This document shows positions 47,774-56,679 of a stretch of DNA of 64,000 nt, piece by piece. The translations under genes were made by a program, and so were the position numbers. The stretch lies in NCBI RefSeq assembly GCF_020866925.1, contig NZ_JAJGAK010000001.1, positions 1,532,189 through 1,596,188 of the forward strand, in the 5' to 3' direction. Under the pieces are notes generated by a model, which was not told where the DNA came from, did no database searches, and saw only the letters and a list, made by a program, of their open reading frames with translations. The stretch's first letter is position 1. Each line of letters begins with the position of its first letter. This DNA comes from Noviluteimonas lactosilytica (GTDB lineage Bacteria > Pseudomonadota > Gammaproteobacteria > Xanthomonadales > Xanthomonadaceae).

Positions 47774-48336
47774 TGCAGCGCCTCGCCCCCGACGCCGCCG
47801 CGACGCTGCTGCGCGGCGGCGGCGTGGTCGCGTATCCGACCGAAGCGGTGTGGGGCCTGGGCTGCGATCCGTTTTCCGAAAGCGCGGTCCTGCGATTGCT
47901 CGCGATCAAGCAACGCGCCGTCGACAAGGGCGTGATCCTGGTGGCGGCGGATCTCGCGCAGTTCGACGGCCTGCTCGCATGGGATCGCCTGCCGCGCGAA
48001 CGCGTCGATGACGTGCGATCGCAATGGCCCGGTCCGCGCACGTGGATCGTGCCGGCCACCGCGCGCGTGCCGCGCTGGATCACCGGTGCGCACGACGGCG
48101 TCGCGGTGCGCGTGAGCGATCACCCGGTCGTCGTCGCGTTGTGCCGCGCATTCGGCGCACCGCTCGTTTCGACGAGTGCCAACCTCGCCGGCGAACCGCC
48201 GGCCTTCGCGATCGGCGAGCTCGCGCCCGCCGTGCTCGCGCACGTCGACGGCGTCGTCGAAGGCGAAACCGGCGGCCTGCGCGCCCCCACCGCCATCCGC
48301 GACGCCGCGACCGGCGCCGAATTGCGCGCCGGCTGA
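47773..48336 (+). CDS. tsaC: threonylcarbamoyl-AMP synthase, TsaC/Sua5/YrdC family
   Basis: 187 residues. It has the single YrdC domain: GGGVVAYPTEAVWGLGCDP, LAIKQRAVDKG and LVSTSANLAGEPPA. It makes threonylcarbamoyl-AMP for t6A37 of ANN-decoding tRNAs. The ATG shares a base with the topA stop (TGATG), so it is translationally coupled to it. Confidence 0.96.
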
Positions 48337-48356
48337 AGCGGGCGCACGATGCGCGC

Positions 48357-48989
48357 ATGGCCACCGCCTGCCGCCTTGTCGCCGTCGCCTGTACGGTCCT
48401 GCTGGGCCTGGCCGCATCGCGCGCGCACGCGCAGTCCGTGACGATCTATCGCTGCGTCGACGCGAAGGGCCACCTCACCCTGCGCGACACACCGTGCGCG
48501 AAGGACCAGAAGCAGGAAACGCGCACCATGCAGCGGCCCACCGATGCGCCGCGCAAGCCGGCGCCCGCGGCCAGGCCTGCGCCCGCGCAAGGCGAACCGG
48601 TCGTCGTGTATCCGCGCGAGCGCGACGTCTATGTCCCGGCGCGCCCGCTGTACGAATGCATCACGCCCGACGGCGTGTCGTACACGAGCGACACCGGCGA
48701 AGGCAATCCGCGCTACGTGCCGCTGTGGACGGTCGGCTATCCCTCGTATGCCTTCGGCGGCGGCGGGATGGTCGGGACGAACTACATCGGCCCGTACGCC
48801 AACGCGGCCACCTTCGTGCGCGACACCTGCTACATGCTGCCGCAGGACGAAGTCTGCGACCGCGTGCGCGACCGTCGCGACGCGCTGAGGACCCGCTTCT
48901 TCAACGCCATGCCCAGCGAGCGCGATGTGCTGCGCGTCGAGGAACGCAGCCTCAACGCGCGCCTGGCCAACGATTGCGGCGGCCAATGA
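48357..48989 (+). CDS. secreted DUF4124-domain protein
   Basis: 210 residues from the ATG at 48357, 20 bases after tsaC. A signal peptide ends near SRAHAQ (about 26). A DUF4124 motif follows directly (SVTIYRCVDAKGHLTLRDTPCAKDQKQE), a small disulfide-type domain found in many envelope proteins of proteobacteria. The rest, with four to five further Cys, is unassigned. It forms a tandem pair with the next gene, probably by duplication. Confidence 0.82.
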   Translation: MATACRLVAVACTVLLGLAASRAHAQSVTIYRCVDAKGHLTLRDTPCAKDQKQETRTMQRPTDAPRKPAPAARPAPAQGEPVVVYPRERDVYVPARPLYECITPDGVSYTSDTGEGNPRYVPLWTVGYPSYAFGGGGMVGTNYIGPYANAATFVRDTCYMLPQDEVCDRVRDRRDALRTRFFNAMPSERDVLRVEERSLNARLANDCGGQ

Positions 48990-49002
48990 CGCACGGCTGG
49001 GC

Positions 49003-49008
49003 TACGCT
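49003..49008 (+). promoter_or_regulatory. -10-like box (TACGCT) before the second DUF4124 gene
   Basis: TACGCT ends 6 bases before the ATG at 49015, again suggesting a leaderless transcript; it matches the consensus only moderately. Confidence 0.3.
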
Positions 49009-49014
49009 CGGCGC

Positions 49015-49671
49015 ATGAGCCACGCCGCAACGTCGACCCTCGCCACCGCGCCGCTTGTCGTCGCACTGTTCATCGCCGCCCTTTTCACGGGCCACGATGC
49101 ACACGCCACGACGATCTACAAATGCACCGACGCCAAGGGCGCGGTGACGATGCAGAACGACACGCCCTGCCCGCCCGGCGCGAAGCAGGAAGTGCGCCAC
49201 ATCGGCGAGTTGCCGACCGCGCCCGCGCCCGTCGCGAAGCCCGCCGAGGTGCGCGCCCCGATGGGCCCGCCGCCGGGCGCGCAGTTCGAACTCGTGCGCG
49301 GTCCCGCCACCGACACCCTGCCGGCCTCCACCGTTGCAAAGGCGGACCGCAAACCGCCTCCGGCGTTGTTCGAATGCAAGACGTGGGACAACGACACCTG
49401 GCTCAGCGAAACCGATTCACCGGAAGAACGCTGCGCACCGCTCACGACCACGGGCCTGAATGGCGATCCGAACCTCGGCATGGGCGCCGCGTGCGAGATC
49501 AAGCGCGATGTTTGCACCGCGCTCACCGAGCAGGCGCTGTGCACCGCATGGCAACGCCGCGTCGACGAAGCGAAGTTCCGCATGACCTACGCGCCCGCAG
49601 GCGAAGAAGACGCGCGCAAGGCCGAGTACGAACGCCGGGTCGCCGCATTCGTCGACACGACATGCCGTTGA
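49015..49671 (+). CDS. secreted DUF4124-domain protein (paralogue of the preceding gene)
   Basis: 218 residues from the ATG at 49015. A signal peptide ends near GHDAHA (about 32), followed by the DUF4124 motif TTIYKCTDAKGAVTMQNDTPC and a proline-rich linker. The C-terminal part keeps the spaced cysteines and the ERRVAAFVDTTCR-type end that parallels the preceding gene (ERSLNARLANDCGGQ). The function is unknown; periplasmic location likely. Confidence 0.82.
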   Translation: MSHAATSTLATAPLVVALFIAALFTGHDAHATTIYKCTDAKGAVTMQNDTPCPPGAKQEVRHIGELPTAPAPVAKPAEVRAPMGPPPGAQFELVRGPATDTLPASTVAKADRKPPPALFECKTWDNDTWLSETDSPEERCAPLTTTGLNGDPNLGMGAACEIKRDVCTALTEQALCTAWQRRVDEAKFRMTYAPAGEEDARKAEYERRVAAFVDTTCR

Positions 49672-49841
49672 TGCGCGCACTGCGCACGACGCTTTCATGA
49701 CAAACGTTTTCATTGTGCGAATCGCGTGGATGCGCGGATGAATTGCGCCGACTTACTTTTTCTTGACTTGCACCACGCAACTTTCTAACCGGCGCTTCCC
49801 TATGGTCGCTGCTCCCCTTCCCCCACGCACGAGGTTGGAGC

Positions 49842-50087
49842 ATGGCGAACCAGACCACCGGCAACACCCCACGCGGCACGAGCAATCGCGGATTCGCAAG
49901 CATGGACCCGGAAACCCAGCGCAAGATCGCGCAGAAAGGCGGTGAGGCAGTCAGCCGCGACCGCGAGCACATGTCGATGATCGGCCGGAAAGGCGGCGAA
50001 GCCTCCGGCGGCAATCGCAACCAGAACACCACGCAGAACACACAAACCACCCAATTCGGCGGCCAGGAAAGCGAAGGCAACCGCTGA
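49842..50087 (+). CDS. KGG-motif stress-induced protein (YciG/GsiB-like)
   Basis: 81 residues, preceded by a G-rich ribosome site (GAGGTTGGAGC). It has two KGG repeats (RKIAQKGGEAVSRD and SMIGRKGGEASGGN) in a hydrophilic, low-complexity protein rich in Asn, Gln and Gly. Such proteins are induced by general stress, desiccation or starvation. The 170-base upstream gap holds a TTGACT and TCTAAC pair with short spacing; no clear sigma-70 promoter is seen. A strong terminator follows. Confidence 0.88.
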   Translation: MANQTTGNTPRGTSNRGFASMDPETQRKIAQKGGEAVSRDREHMSMIGRKGGEASGGNRNQNTTQNTQTTQFGGQESEGNR

Positions 50088-50106
50088 GCTTGGCGGCATC
50101 ACCCCC

Positions 50107-50140
50107 AACGAAAACGCCCGCATCCGCGGGCGTTTTCGTT
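50107..50140. terminator. bidirectional terminator, 15-bp perfect stem
   Basis: 50107-50121 pairs exactly with 50126-50140 around the loop ATCC; the stem has a GC core (CGCCCGC) and AT-rich outer part (AACGAAAA / TTTTCGTT). It serves the KGG gene and the convergent sugar dehydrogenase gene. Confidence 0.9.
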
Positions 50141-50155
50141 GATGCGCGCGTTGCA

Positions 50156-51925
50156 TCACTCGAGCAGGTCGGCGCGACGATCCTCCGCGGTCCGGTCGTA
50201 ATGCTTGCGCACGCAGGCGAAGCCCTGGCCGGCGAGCACCATGTTGCCGTCGATCCAGCGCACGGTGTGACCGTCCCAGGCTTCGATGCACCAGTGCTGT
50301 TTCGGCGCCGGTCGCGTTGTGCTCGCATTCGCGCGCGATCGCGCAGCCTGCCGCGGTGCCGGCTGCGCCGACGCGGAGGCGCCTTCGATCGCGAACACCT
50401 CACCGTCGAGATCGACGATGTACACGTTGCCGCCCTGGTCCGTGCCGAACGCGACCGGATTGTTGATCGCGCCGGCATCGGGCGTGAAGTCGGCATTACG
50501 CAACGTGAAGTTGTCGCTGCTCACCGTCGGCGGCGCGGCGAACAGCGCGTCGATCGGAATCGACCACACGTTGCCTTCGATGAAGTCCGCGAAGATGTAT
50601 TCGCCGCGCAAGCGTTCCACCGGGCCGCGGTACACCACGCCGCCGATCACCGTCGCGCCTTCGCGCGGACCGGACCCATGCAGGTATTCCGCCGCCGGCG
50701 CACGGAAGCGCGAACTCTCCGGGCCCTTGAACGTGCGCGTGCCCTCGCGTTGCGCCCAGCCAAAGTTCACGCCCTCGTTGTCCTCGGGGCCGAGCATCAC
50801 GTCGACTTCTTCGACGGTATCCTGCCCCACGTCACCGATGATGAGCGCGCCTAGCCCGGTGCCGAACGGCCCGAAGTCGAAGCTCGCGCGGAACGGATTG
50901 CGCAGGCCGAGCGCCCACACTTCGGGTGCGCCACCGGCGCTCGCGAAAGGATTGTCGACGGGCACGGCGTAGTTGCGCGTCGGATCGTTGGGGAACGCGT
51001 CGCGCGTGATGTCGATGCGCAGGATCTTGCCGAGCCAGGTGTCCGGGTTCTGCGCGTTGTCGTCGGGATCGCCGCTGCCGCCGCCGTCGCCGATCGCGAC
51101 ATGCAGGTAACCCGTGCCGTCGAAGCCGATCCAACCGCCGTTGTGGTTCGCCAGCGGATGAGGTTGCCGCAGGATCACGCGCATCGTCGAGGTGTCCGCG
51201 ATGTCGCGATTGGACGCCGACACCGTGTAGCGCCGCACTTCGATCGTGCCGACGAGATCGGTGAGGAAGACGTAGAACTGACCGGAGGTCGGGAAGTCGG
51301 GCGACGTCGCGAAGCCCAGCAATCCGCGTTCGCCGCTCGTCGACACCTGTCCGCGCAGGTCGAGGAAATCGGTCGCGGCGATCGTGCCGTCGCCGGGCGA
51401 GAGAATGCGGATGCGGCCCGCGAGCTCGACCACGTACATGCGCCCCGAACCGTCGGGCACCGGCGCGATGAACACCGGCGACGCAAGCGCCTGCACGACG
51501 CGGCGCACGCGGAACGCGAGGCTGTCGCGATCGGTGACGGTCACGGTGAGCGTCATCTGCGTCGTCGACGTGCTGTCCGACGCACCGAGCGCGACGCGAT
51601 ACGTGTTGTCGGCGCCGGTGTCCTGCGGATTCTCGAAGTCGGGCGGCGTGACGAACGACAACGCGCCCGCGCCCGTGAGGTTGAAGAACTCCTGGTCGTC
51701 GCCGCCGGTGATGCGGAACGTCACCGCATCGTTGTTCATGTCGGTGGCCGCCGCGGTGTAGAACGCGCCGGCCGTGTCTTCGGCCACGGATACCGACGAG
51801 GGCGAGGTGAACACCGGTGGCGTGTTGCCGAAGGTGAGCGATCCGCTCACCGAGTCGCTGCCGCACGCGGCGGCGATCGCGACGACGGACACCAGGCACG
51901 ACATGCGAAGCAGGTGGGCAAGCAT
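50156..51925 (-). CDS. PQQ-type sugar dehydrogenase lipoprotein with cadherin-like N-terminus
   Basis: 589 residues from the ATG at 51925. A lipoprotein signal with lipobox AAAC is followed by one cadherin-like/Ig-like domain (about 35-140: PPVFTSPSSVSVAEDTAGAF). A six-blade GSDH/sorbosone dehydrogenase propeller follows with PVFIAPVPDGSGRMYVVELAGRIRI, GERGLLGFATSPDF, NHNGGWIGFDGTGYLHVAIGDGG and ALGLRNPFR. Proteins of this fold oxidise aldose sugars with PQQ or act as lectin-like binders. No PQQ synthesis genes are nearby. It is exported and lipid-anchored; the substrate is unknown. Confidence 0.85.
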   Translation of the reverse strand: MLAHLLRMSCLVSVVAIAAACGSDSVSGSLTFGNTPPVFTSPSSVSVAEDTAGAFYTAAATDMNNDAVTFRITGGDDQEFFNLTGAGALSFVTPPDFENPQDTGADNTYRVALGASDSTSTTQMTLTVTVTDRDSLAFRVRRVVQALASPVFIAPVPDGSGRMYVVELAGRIRILSPGDGTIAATDFLDLRGQVSTSGERGLLGFATSPDFPTSGQFYVFLTDLVGTIEVRRYTVSASNRDIADTSTMRVILRQPHPLANHNGGWIGFDGTGYLHVAIGDGGGSGDPDDNAQNPDTWLGKILRIDITRDAFPNDPTRNYAVPVDNPFASAGGAPEVWALGLRNPFRASFDFGPFGTGLGALIIGDVGQDTVEEVDVMLGPEDNEGVNFGWAQREGTRTFKGPESSRFRAPAAEYLHGSGPREGATVIGGVVYRGPVERLRGEYIFADFIEGNVWSIPIDALFAAPPTVSSDNFTLRNADFTPDAGAINNPVAFGTDQGGNVYIVDLDGEVFAIEGASASAQPAPRQAARSRANASTTRPAPKQHWCIEAWDGHTVRWIDGNMVLAGQGFACVRKHYDRTAEDRRADLLE

Positions 51926-52020
51926 GACCGTCGACTCCCGAACGGGGCCGGTCGAGCATGACGCGCGTCGCTTAAGCGGCAGGTGAAGCGAACGACCGTC
52001 CGTCAGAAAATGGGCGTCGA

Positions 52021-52797
52021 TCAGAATCCGTAACGCAGGAATCCGCCGTCGACCGCGATGCACTCACCGGTCACGTACGACGCCGCAGGCAGGCAGAGGA
52101 ACGCCACCGCGGCCGCAACCTCTTCCGGTTCGCCGATACGGCCCAGCGGCGTGCGCAGCAGCACTTCGTCCAGGTAATCCGGATCCGACAACTTGCCCTG
52201 CGTGCGGCGCGTGCGGATGTACCACGGCGCGACCGCGTTGACCCGGATGCCGTCCTCGGCCCATTCGACCGCGAGGTTCTTCGTCATCTGGTGCATCGCG
52301 GCCTTGCTCATGCCGTACGGCGCGCCGCTGCGCACGTGCGTTTCGCCCGACACGCTGCCGACGTTCACGATGCTCGACGCCGCGTGCTTCGTCAGCAACG
52401 GATGCGCGTAGCGCGAGAGTTCGAACGCGGAGAACAGGTTGATCTCGAAGATCTGCCGCCACTCGTCTTCGCTGTATTCCACCGCCGACTTGGTGAGATT
52501 GCCGCCGGCGTTGTTGACCAGGATGTGCAAGCCTTCGCCGAAGTCCTCGACCCAATCGAGCAATTCGCGACGTTGTTCGTCTTCGGCGACGTCGGCGACG
52601 AAGACCTGCACGTCGCGATCGGGGAAGTCTTCGGCGAGTTCGTTGCGTGCCGACTCCAGGCCCGCGGCATCGCGCGCGGCCAGCAGCACGTCGGCGCCGA
52701 AGCCGAGCAACTCGCGCGCGATCGCGCGTCCGATGCCGGCGCTGCCGCCGGTGACGAGGGCGAGCTGTCCATCCAGTCGCCAGCGCTTCGGGTCCAT
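52021..52797 (-). CDS. SDR-family oxidoreductase (tropinone-reductase-like)
   Basis: 258 residues from the ATG at 52797. Classical SDR motifs: TGGSAGIG for NAD(P) binding, NNAGG, catalytic S in NVGSVSG and Y-x3-K in PYGMSK, and the C-terminal [10 protein letters not shown]. It is most like the SDR group annotated as tropinone reductases in plants and bacteria. The substrate is unknown. It lies 95 bases upstream of the sugar dehydrogenase on the same strand... the order being SDR stop at 52021 and dehydrogenase start at 51925, so joint transcription is possible. Confidence 0.9.
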   Translation of the reverse strand: MDPKRWRLDGQLALVTGGSAGIGRAIARELLGFGADVLLAARDAAGLESARNELAEDFPDRDVQVFVADVAEDEQRRELLDWVEDFGEGLHILVNNAGGNLTKSAVEYSEDEWRQIFEINLFSAFELSRYAHPLLTKHAASSIVNVGSVSGETHVRSGAPYGMSKAAMHQMTKNLAVEWAEDGIRVNAVAPWYIRTRRTQGKLSDPDYLDEVLLRTPLGRIGEPEEVAAAVAFLCLPAASYVTGECIAVDGGFLRYGF

Positions 52798-52878
52798 GCG
52801 AACTCCTCGGGGTCGGGTCGTTGTGCGCGGCACGCGCCGGCGTAGGATAGCCGCTGCCTTCCACTGGACGATGCCGCG

Positions 52879-53184
52879 ATGACGCGAACCCTGGCCCTGG
52901 CGCTGTGTGTCCTTGCTTTCGCCGCCTGCTCGAAGCCGGAGAAACCCGAGACCGAACGCCGGCCCGAGCCGCAGGCGTCGACGACGGCGCACCAGCCCGA
53001 CCCCGCGACCTGGAACGACGCGAGCAAGCGCGAGCCGCCCGCGACGCAGTTGCTCGAACGCATCCAGGCGCCGATGGACAAGGCGAAGGCCGTCGAAGGC
53101 ACCGTGCTCGAACAGGGGCAGCAACAGGCCGCCGACATCGATGCGCAGACGGCGGGCAATGCGAGCCCGCCGTCGGGTCAATGA
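52879..53184 (+). CDS. small lipoprotein
   Basis: 101 residues. A short signal peptide ends with lipobox FAAC (C17), followed by a charged, Pro- and Gln-rich mature part without any recognised domain ([22 protein letters not shown] near the end is helical). It is probably an outer-membrane or inner-membrane lipoprotein. A -10-like TAGGAT lies at 52843-52848. The gene ends in a small hairpin sequence (GACGCGCT / AGCGCGTC, 53183-53202). Confidence 0.75.
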   Translation: MTRTLALALCVLAFAACSKPEKPETERRPEPQASTTAHQPDPATWNDASKREPPATQLLERIQAPMDKAKAVEGTVLEQGQQQAADIDAQTAGNASPPSGQ

Positions 53185-53223
53185 CGCGCTGACGAGCGCG
53201 TCGACGCCGACAAGCGCGTCAGG

Positions 53224-55122
53224 TCAGAACTCGCAGAAGCAATACGCGAGCGCCTTCACCGGCGAGCCCGGGCGCTTCTGGAGTGCGCTGTCGAGGAAGC
53301 GCAGGTCGGCGTCGACCTGCGGCAGGTTGCGCGCGAGCACCGCACGCGCGACGCCCTGCGCGAAACTCGAGTCGTGCATCCACGCGCTGCCCGCGCGGCT
53401 CGACACGAAGCCGGCGAAGAAACGTTCGAACGCCGTCGCTTCCTTCTCGATGTAGCGCACGCGATACGCATCGGCCTTGCCGAGCTTGGCGCGCGTCGCC
53501 GCATCGTCGATCGCCGCCTGCAGACCGCCGAACGCGTCGACCAGCCCGCGCTCGCGCGCCTGCGCGCCGGTCCACACGCGACCGCGCGCGACCGCATCGA
53601 TGTCGTCGACCGGACGCTTGCGCGCTTTCGCCACGCGCGTGGTGAAGTCGCGGTACCCCTTCTCGATCACCGACTGGATGATGTCGCCGACCGCGGGATC
53701 GAGGTCGCGCGTGATGTCGAACGCGCCTGCGAATCGCGTCGTGCCCACGCCGTCGGTGCGCACGCCGATCTTCTCAAGCGCGCGCGGGATCGTCGGGATC
53801 ACGCCGAAGATGCCGATCGAACCGGTGATCGTCGACGGATCGGCGTAGATGCGATCGGCGTCCATCGAGATCCAGTATCCGCCCGACGCGGCAAGGTCGC
53901 CCATCGACACGACGACAGGCTTGCCCGCAGCCTTCAGCGCGACGACTTCGCGGCGGATCTGCTCCGACGCGAACACCTCGCCACCGGGCGAGTCGACGCG
54001 CAGCACGACCGTCTTGACGTTGTCGTCGTCGCGCGCTTCGCGCAGCAAAGCCGCGGTGGATTCGCCACCGATCGTGCCCGGCGGTTGTTCGCCGCCGGTG
54101 ATCTCGCCTTCGGCCACGACCACCGCGACCTGCGGACGCGGATCGACTTTCTGCAAGCCGTTGTCGATGTGCGTCAGGTACGTGTCGAACGACACCTGGC
54201 GAAAACCGCCTTCGGCATCCGGATCGGCGACGCCGCGTTCGATCAGCAGGTGGTCGACTTCCTCTTCCGTCTTCAGGCCATCGACGAGCTTCTGCTGCAA
54301 CGCGTGGCGCGCGAGGTCGCCGCGCGCGGCGGCGATGGATTCGGGCAGCGTGTCGATGCCGGCGGCGAGCTTCTGCGCGGACAGGTCGCGCGCCTTCGCG
54401 ATGTCGGCGAGGAAGCGCTGCCACACGTCGTTCATCCAGAACAGGTCGGCTTCCTTCGCCTGCGGCGACGCGGCGTCGAGCACGTAGGGTTCGGCCGCGC
54501 TCTTGAACTCGCCGACCTTGAACAGGTGCACGTCGACGCCGAGCTTGTCCTGCAGGCCTTCGCGATAGAACTGGCGATAACGGTCGAGGCCTTCGAGCAC
54601 GAGGCCGCCCATCGGATCCAGGTACACCTCGTTGGCCTGCGAGGCGAGCAGGTATTGCTCCTGCTGGTAGTAATCGCCGAACGCGACGACCTGCTTGCCC
54701 GCGGCGCGCACGTTCGCGAGCGCGGCGGCGACTTCGCGCAGCGATGCGTAACCGGAGGGTTCGAGGCGATCGAAGCGCACGTACACGCGTTCGATGCGCT
54801 TGTCGGTGCGCGCGGCTTCCAGCGCGCGCAGCAAATCGCGCAGCTGCACTTCCTCGCCTTCGCGATCGCCCATCACGCGCGCGAGCGCGCGGCTGGCCAG
54901 GTCGCTGCTGTACTGCTCGACGAGCTTGCCTTCCGGTGCGATCACCAGCGTCGTGCGGTTGTCCAGCGGACGCAGCCCGCCGCCCGAGAACATCAGCATC
55001 AACAGGAAGATCAGCAGCCCGAAGAACAGCACGTTGAAAACCAGGCGCCGCGTGAAATTCATCGCGTCCCAGATCCCGACGATCGCGCGGGCGATGGGGC
55101 CACGACGGCGGACTTCGTTCAT
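53224..55122 (-). CDS. sppA: signal peptide peptidase SppA, 67 kDa type
   Basis: 632 residues. One membrane helix (about 27-46) precedes two tandem SppA domains. The catalytic dyad is K207 (VGEFKSAAEPY) and S413 (GDLAASGGYW), in almost the same positions as in E. coli SppA (K209, S409). It degrades cleaved signal peptides on the periplasmic face of the inner membrane. Single gene, convergent with the small lipoprotein gene. Confidence 0.96.
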   Translation of the reverse strand: MNEVRRRGPIARAIVGIWDAMNFTRRLVFNVLFFGLLIFLLMLMFSGGGLRPLDNRTTLVIAPEGKLVEQYSSDLASRALARVMGDREGEEVQLRDLLRALEAARTDKRIERVYVRFDRLEPSGYASLREVAAALANVRAAGKQVVAFGDYYQQEQYLLASQANEVYLDPMGGLVLEGLDRYRQFYREGLQDKLGVDVHLFKVGEFKSAAEPYVLDAASPQAKEADLFWMNDVWQRFLADIAKARDLSAQKLAAGIDTLPESIAAARGDLARHALQQKLVDGLKTEEEVDHLLIERGVADPDAEGGFRQVSFDTYLTHIDNGLQKVDPRPQVAVVVAEGEITGGEQPPGTIGGESTAALLREARDDDNVKTVVLRVDSPGGEVFASEQIRREVVALKAAGKPVVVSMGDLAASGGYWISMDADRIYADPSTITGSIGIFGVIPTIPRALEKIGVRTDGVGTTRFAGAFDITRDLDPAVGDIIQSVIEKGYRDFTTRVAKARKRPVDDIDAVARGRVWTGAQARERGLVDAFGGLQAAIDDAATRAKLGKADAYRVRYIEKEATAFERFFAGFVSSRAGSAWMHDSSFAQGVARAVLARNLPQVDADLRFLDSALQKRPGSPVKALAYCFCEF

Positions 55123-55200
55123 TGCGTTTCGACTCCAGGGTGGGGTGCGCGGCGGCGCATCCCGGGGATGCCCTAGCCTAGCGGCTGGCGTGTGTGGACT

Positions 55201-56589
55201 TCATGCGCCGTCGGTCATGGCCGGCGCCATGCCAACGTCCATGGGGGTGCGCTTGGACGAGCGCAAGAATCGTGTCGACAACAACACGGCCGCAGTCGTG
55301 AGGCCGACGATCAGGCCGATCCACATGCCCTGCGGTCCCCAGCCGAGCCCGAGGCCGAGCCCGGCGCCGAGCGGCATGCCGACGCCCCAGTAGGCCAGCG
55401 CGGCGAGCAGCATCGGGCGGCGCGTGTCGCGCAGGCCGCGCAGGGCGCCGGCGGACAGCACCTGCACGCCGTCGGGGAACTGGAACGCCGCCGCGTACAA
55501 CAGCAGAGTCGCGGCGAGCGCGGCCACCGCCGTGTCGGCCGTGTAGAGGCTCGCGAGCTGGTGGTTGCCGAACAGCAGCAGCACGCCCGACACCGCCTGC
55601 GTCGCGAACATCAGCGTGAAGCCGGCGAACGCCGCGCGGCGCAGCCCGTCGCGATCGCCGCGGCCGAGCGCGTGGCCGACACGCACGGTCGTCGCTTCCG
55701 CGAGGCCGAACGGGATCATGAAGCACAGGCTCGAAACGTTGATGGCGATCTGGTGCGCGGCCACTTCGACGCCGCCGAGTCGTCCGATGAGCAACGCGGT
55801 CGCGATGAACAAGCCGCCTTCCATCATCACCGTCACGCCGATCGGCAGGCCGGTCGCGAGCAGCGACTTCAGCACGGGCCACTTCGGCGTTTCGAAATGC
55901 GCGAACAGGCCCAGCGATTCGAAACGCTTCGCGCGCCGCAGGTACACCGCGAACGCGATCGCCTGCGCCCACATCATCGCCGCCGACGCGAGGCCGAGGC
56001 CGCCCGCGCCGAGTTCCGGCAAGCCGCCGACGCCCCAGGTCAACGCATAACCCAGCGGCACGAGCACGACCAGGCCGCCGAAGCCGAGCACCATCGTCGG
56101 CAGCGTCCAATGCAATCCATCGCTGAGGTAGCGCATGCACAGGTAGAGCGTCAGCGCGGGCACGCCCCAGCGAATGCCGTGCAGGAAGGCGACGGCGCCG
56201 GGACGGATCTCCGGCGCGATGCCCATCGGCTCGAGCGCGACGGTCACCACGCTCAGGAACGTGAACAACACGACGCCCAGCATCGCCGCGAGCCACAACG
56301 CCTGGCGGAACAGCGGCGCGATCTCGTCGCGACGCCCCGCGCCGTCGAGCTGCGACACCGACGGCGGGAACGCCATCAGCGTCCCCATCGGTACCATCAT
56401 CGGCAGCCAGAACAACGCCGTGCCCACCGCCACCGCGGCGAGCGTCTGCGTGCCATGGTGACCGGCGATCACGCTGTCGACGAAGCCGATCAGGCCCGTC
56501 GACAGGTGGCCGAGGACGAGGGGGGCTGCGAGCGTCGCGCTGGTGCGCAATTCGCGCGCGAACGGCGGCGCGGAGGGCTTGGGGGTCAT
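55201..56589 (-). CDS. MATE-family multidrug efflux transporter (NorM-like)
   Basis: 462 residues from the ATG at 56589. Twelve transmembrane helices in two halves, beginning LAAPLVLGHLSTGLIGFVDSVIAGHHG and with AAHQIAINVSSLCFMIPFGLAEATTVRVGHALG in the second half, the usual MATE signatures of the NorM branch. It exports cationic drugs by Na+ or H+ exchange. Single gene, divergent from the DUF3667 gene. Substrate range unknown. Confidence 0.93.
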   Translation of the reverse strand: MTPKPSAPPFARELRTSATLAAPLVLGHLSTGLIGFVDSVIAGHHGTQTLAAVAVGTALFWLPMMVPMGTLMAFPPSVSQLDGAGRRDEIAPLFRQALWLAAMLGVVLFTFLSVVTVALEPMGIAPEIRPGAVAFLHGIRWGVPALTLYLCMRYLSDGLHWTLPTMVLGFGGLVVLVPLGYALTWGVGGLPELGAGGLGLASAAMMWAQAIAFAVYLRRAKRFESLGLFAHFETPKWPVLKSLLATGLPIGVTVMMEGGLFIATALLIGRLGGVEVAAHQIAINVSSLCFMIPFGLAEATTVRVGHALGRGDRDGLRRAAFAGFTLMFATQAVSGVLLLFGNHQLASLYTADTAVAALAATLLLYAAAFQFPDGVQVLSAGALRGLRDTRRPMLLAALAYWGVGMPLGAGLGLGLGWGPQGMWIGLIVGLTTAAVLLSTRFLRSSKRTPMDVGMAPAMTDGA

Positions 56590-56679
56590 CGGAAGGGGTT
56601 GATCGTGAAGGGAGCCGCGCATTCGCGCTGGCGCCCGGTTGCGGAGCATCGCTATCTTAGCCGCCAGTCAGGGGACCCC

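Noticed and set aside
49763-49790. Promoter of the KGG gene (TTGACT and TCTAAC)
   Set aside because: Spacing of about 15 bases is too short for sigma-70, and no other sigma consensus could be recognised with confidence.
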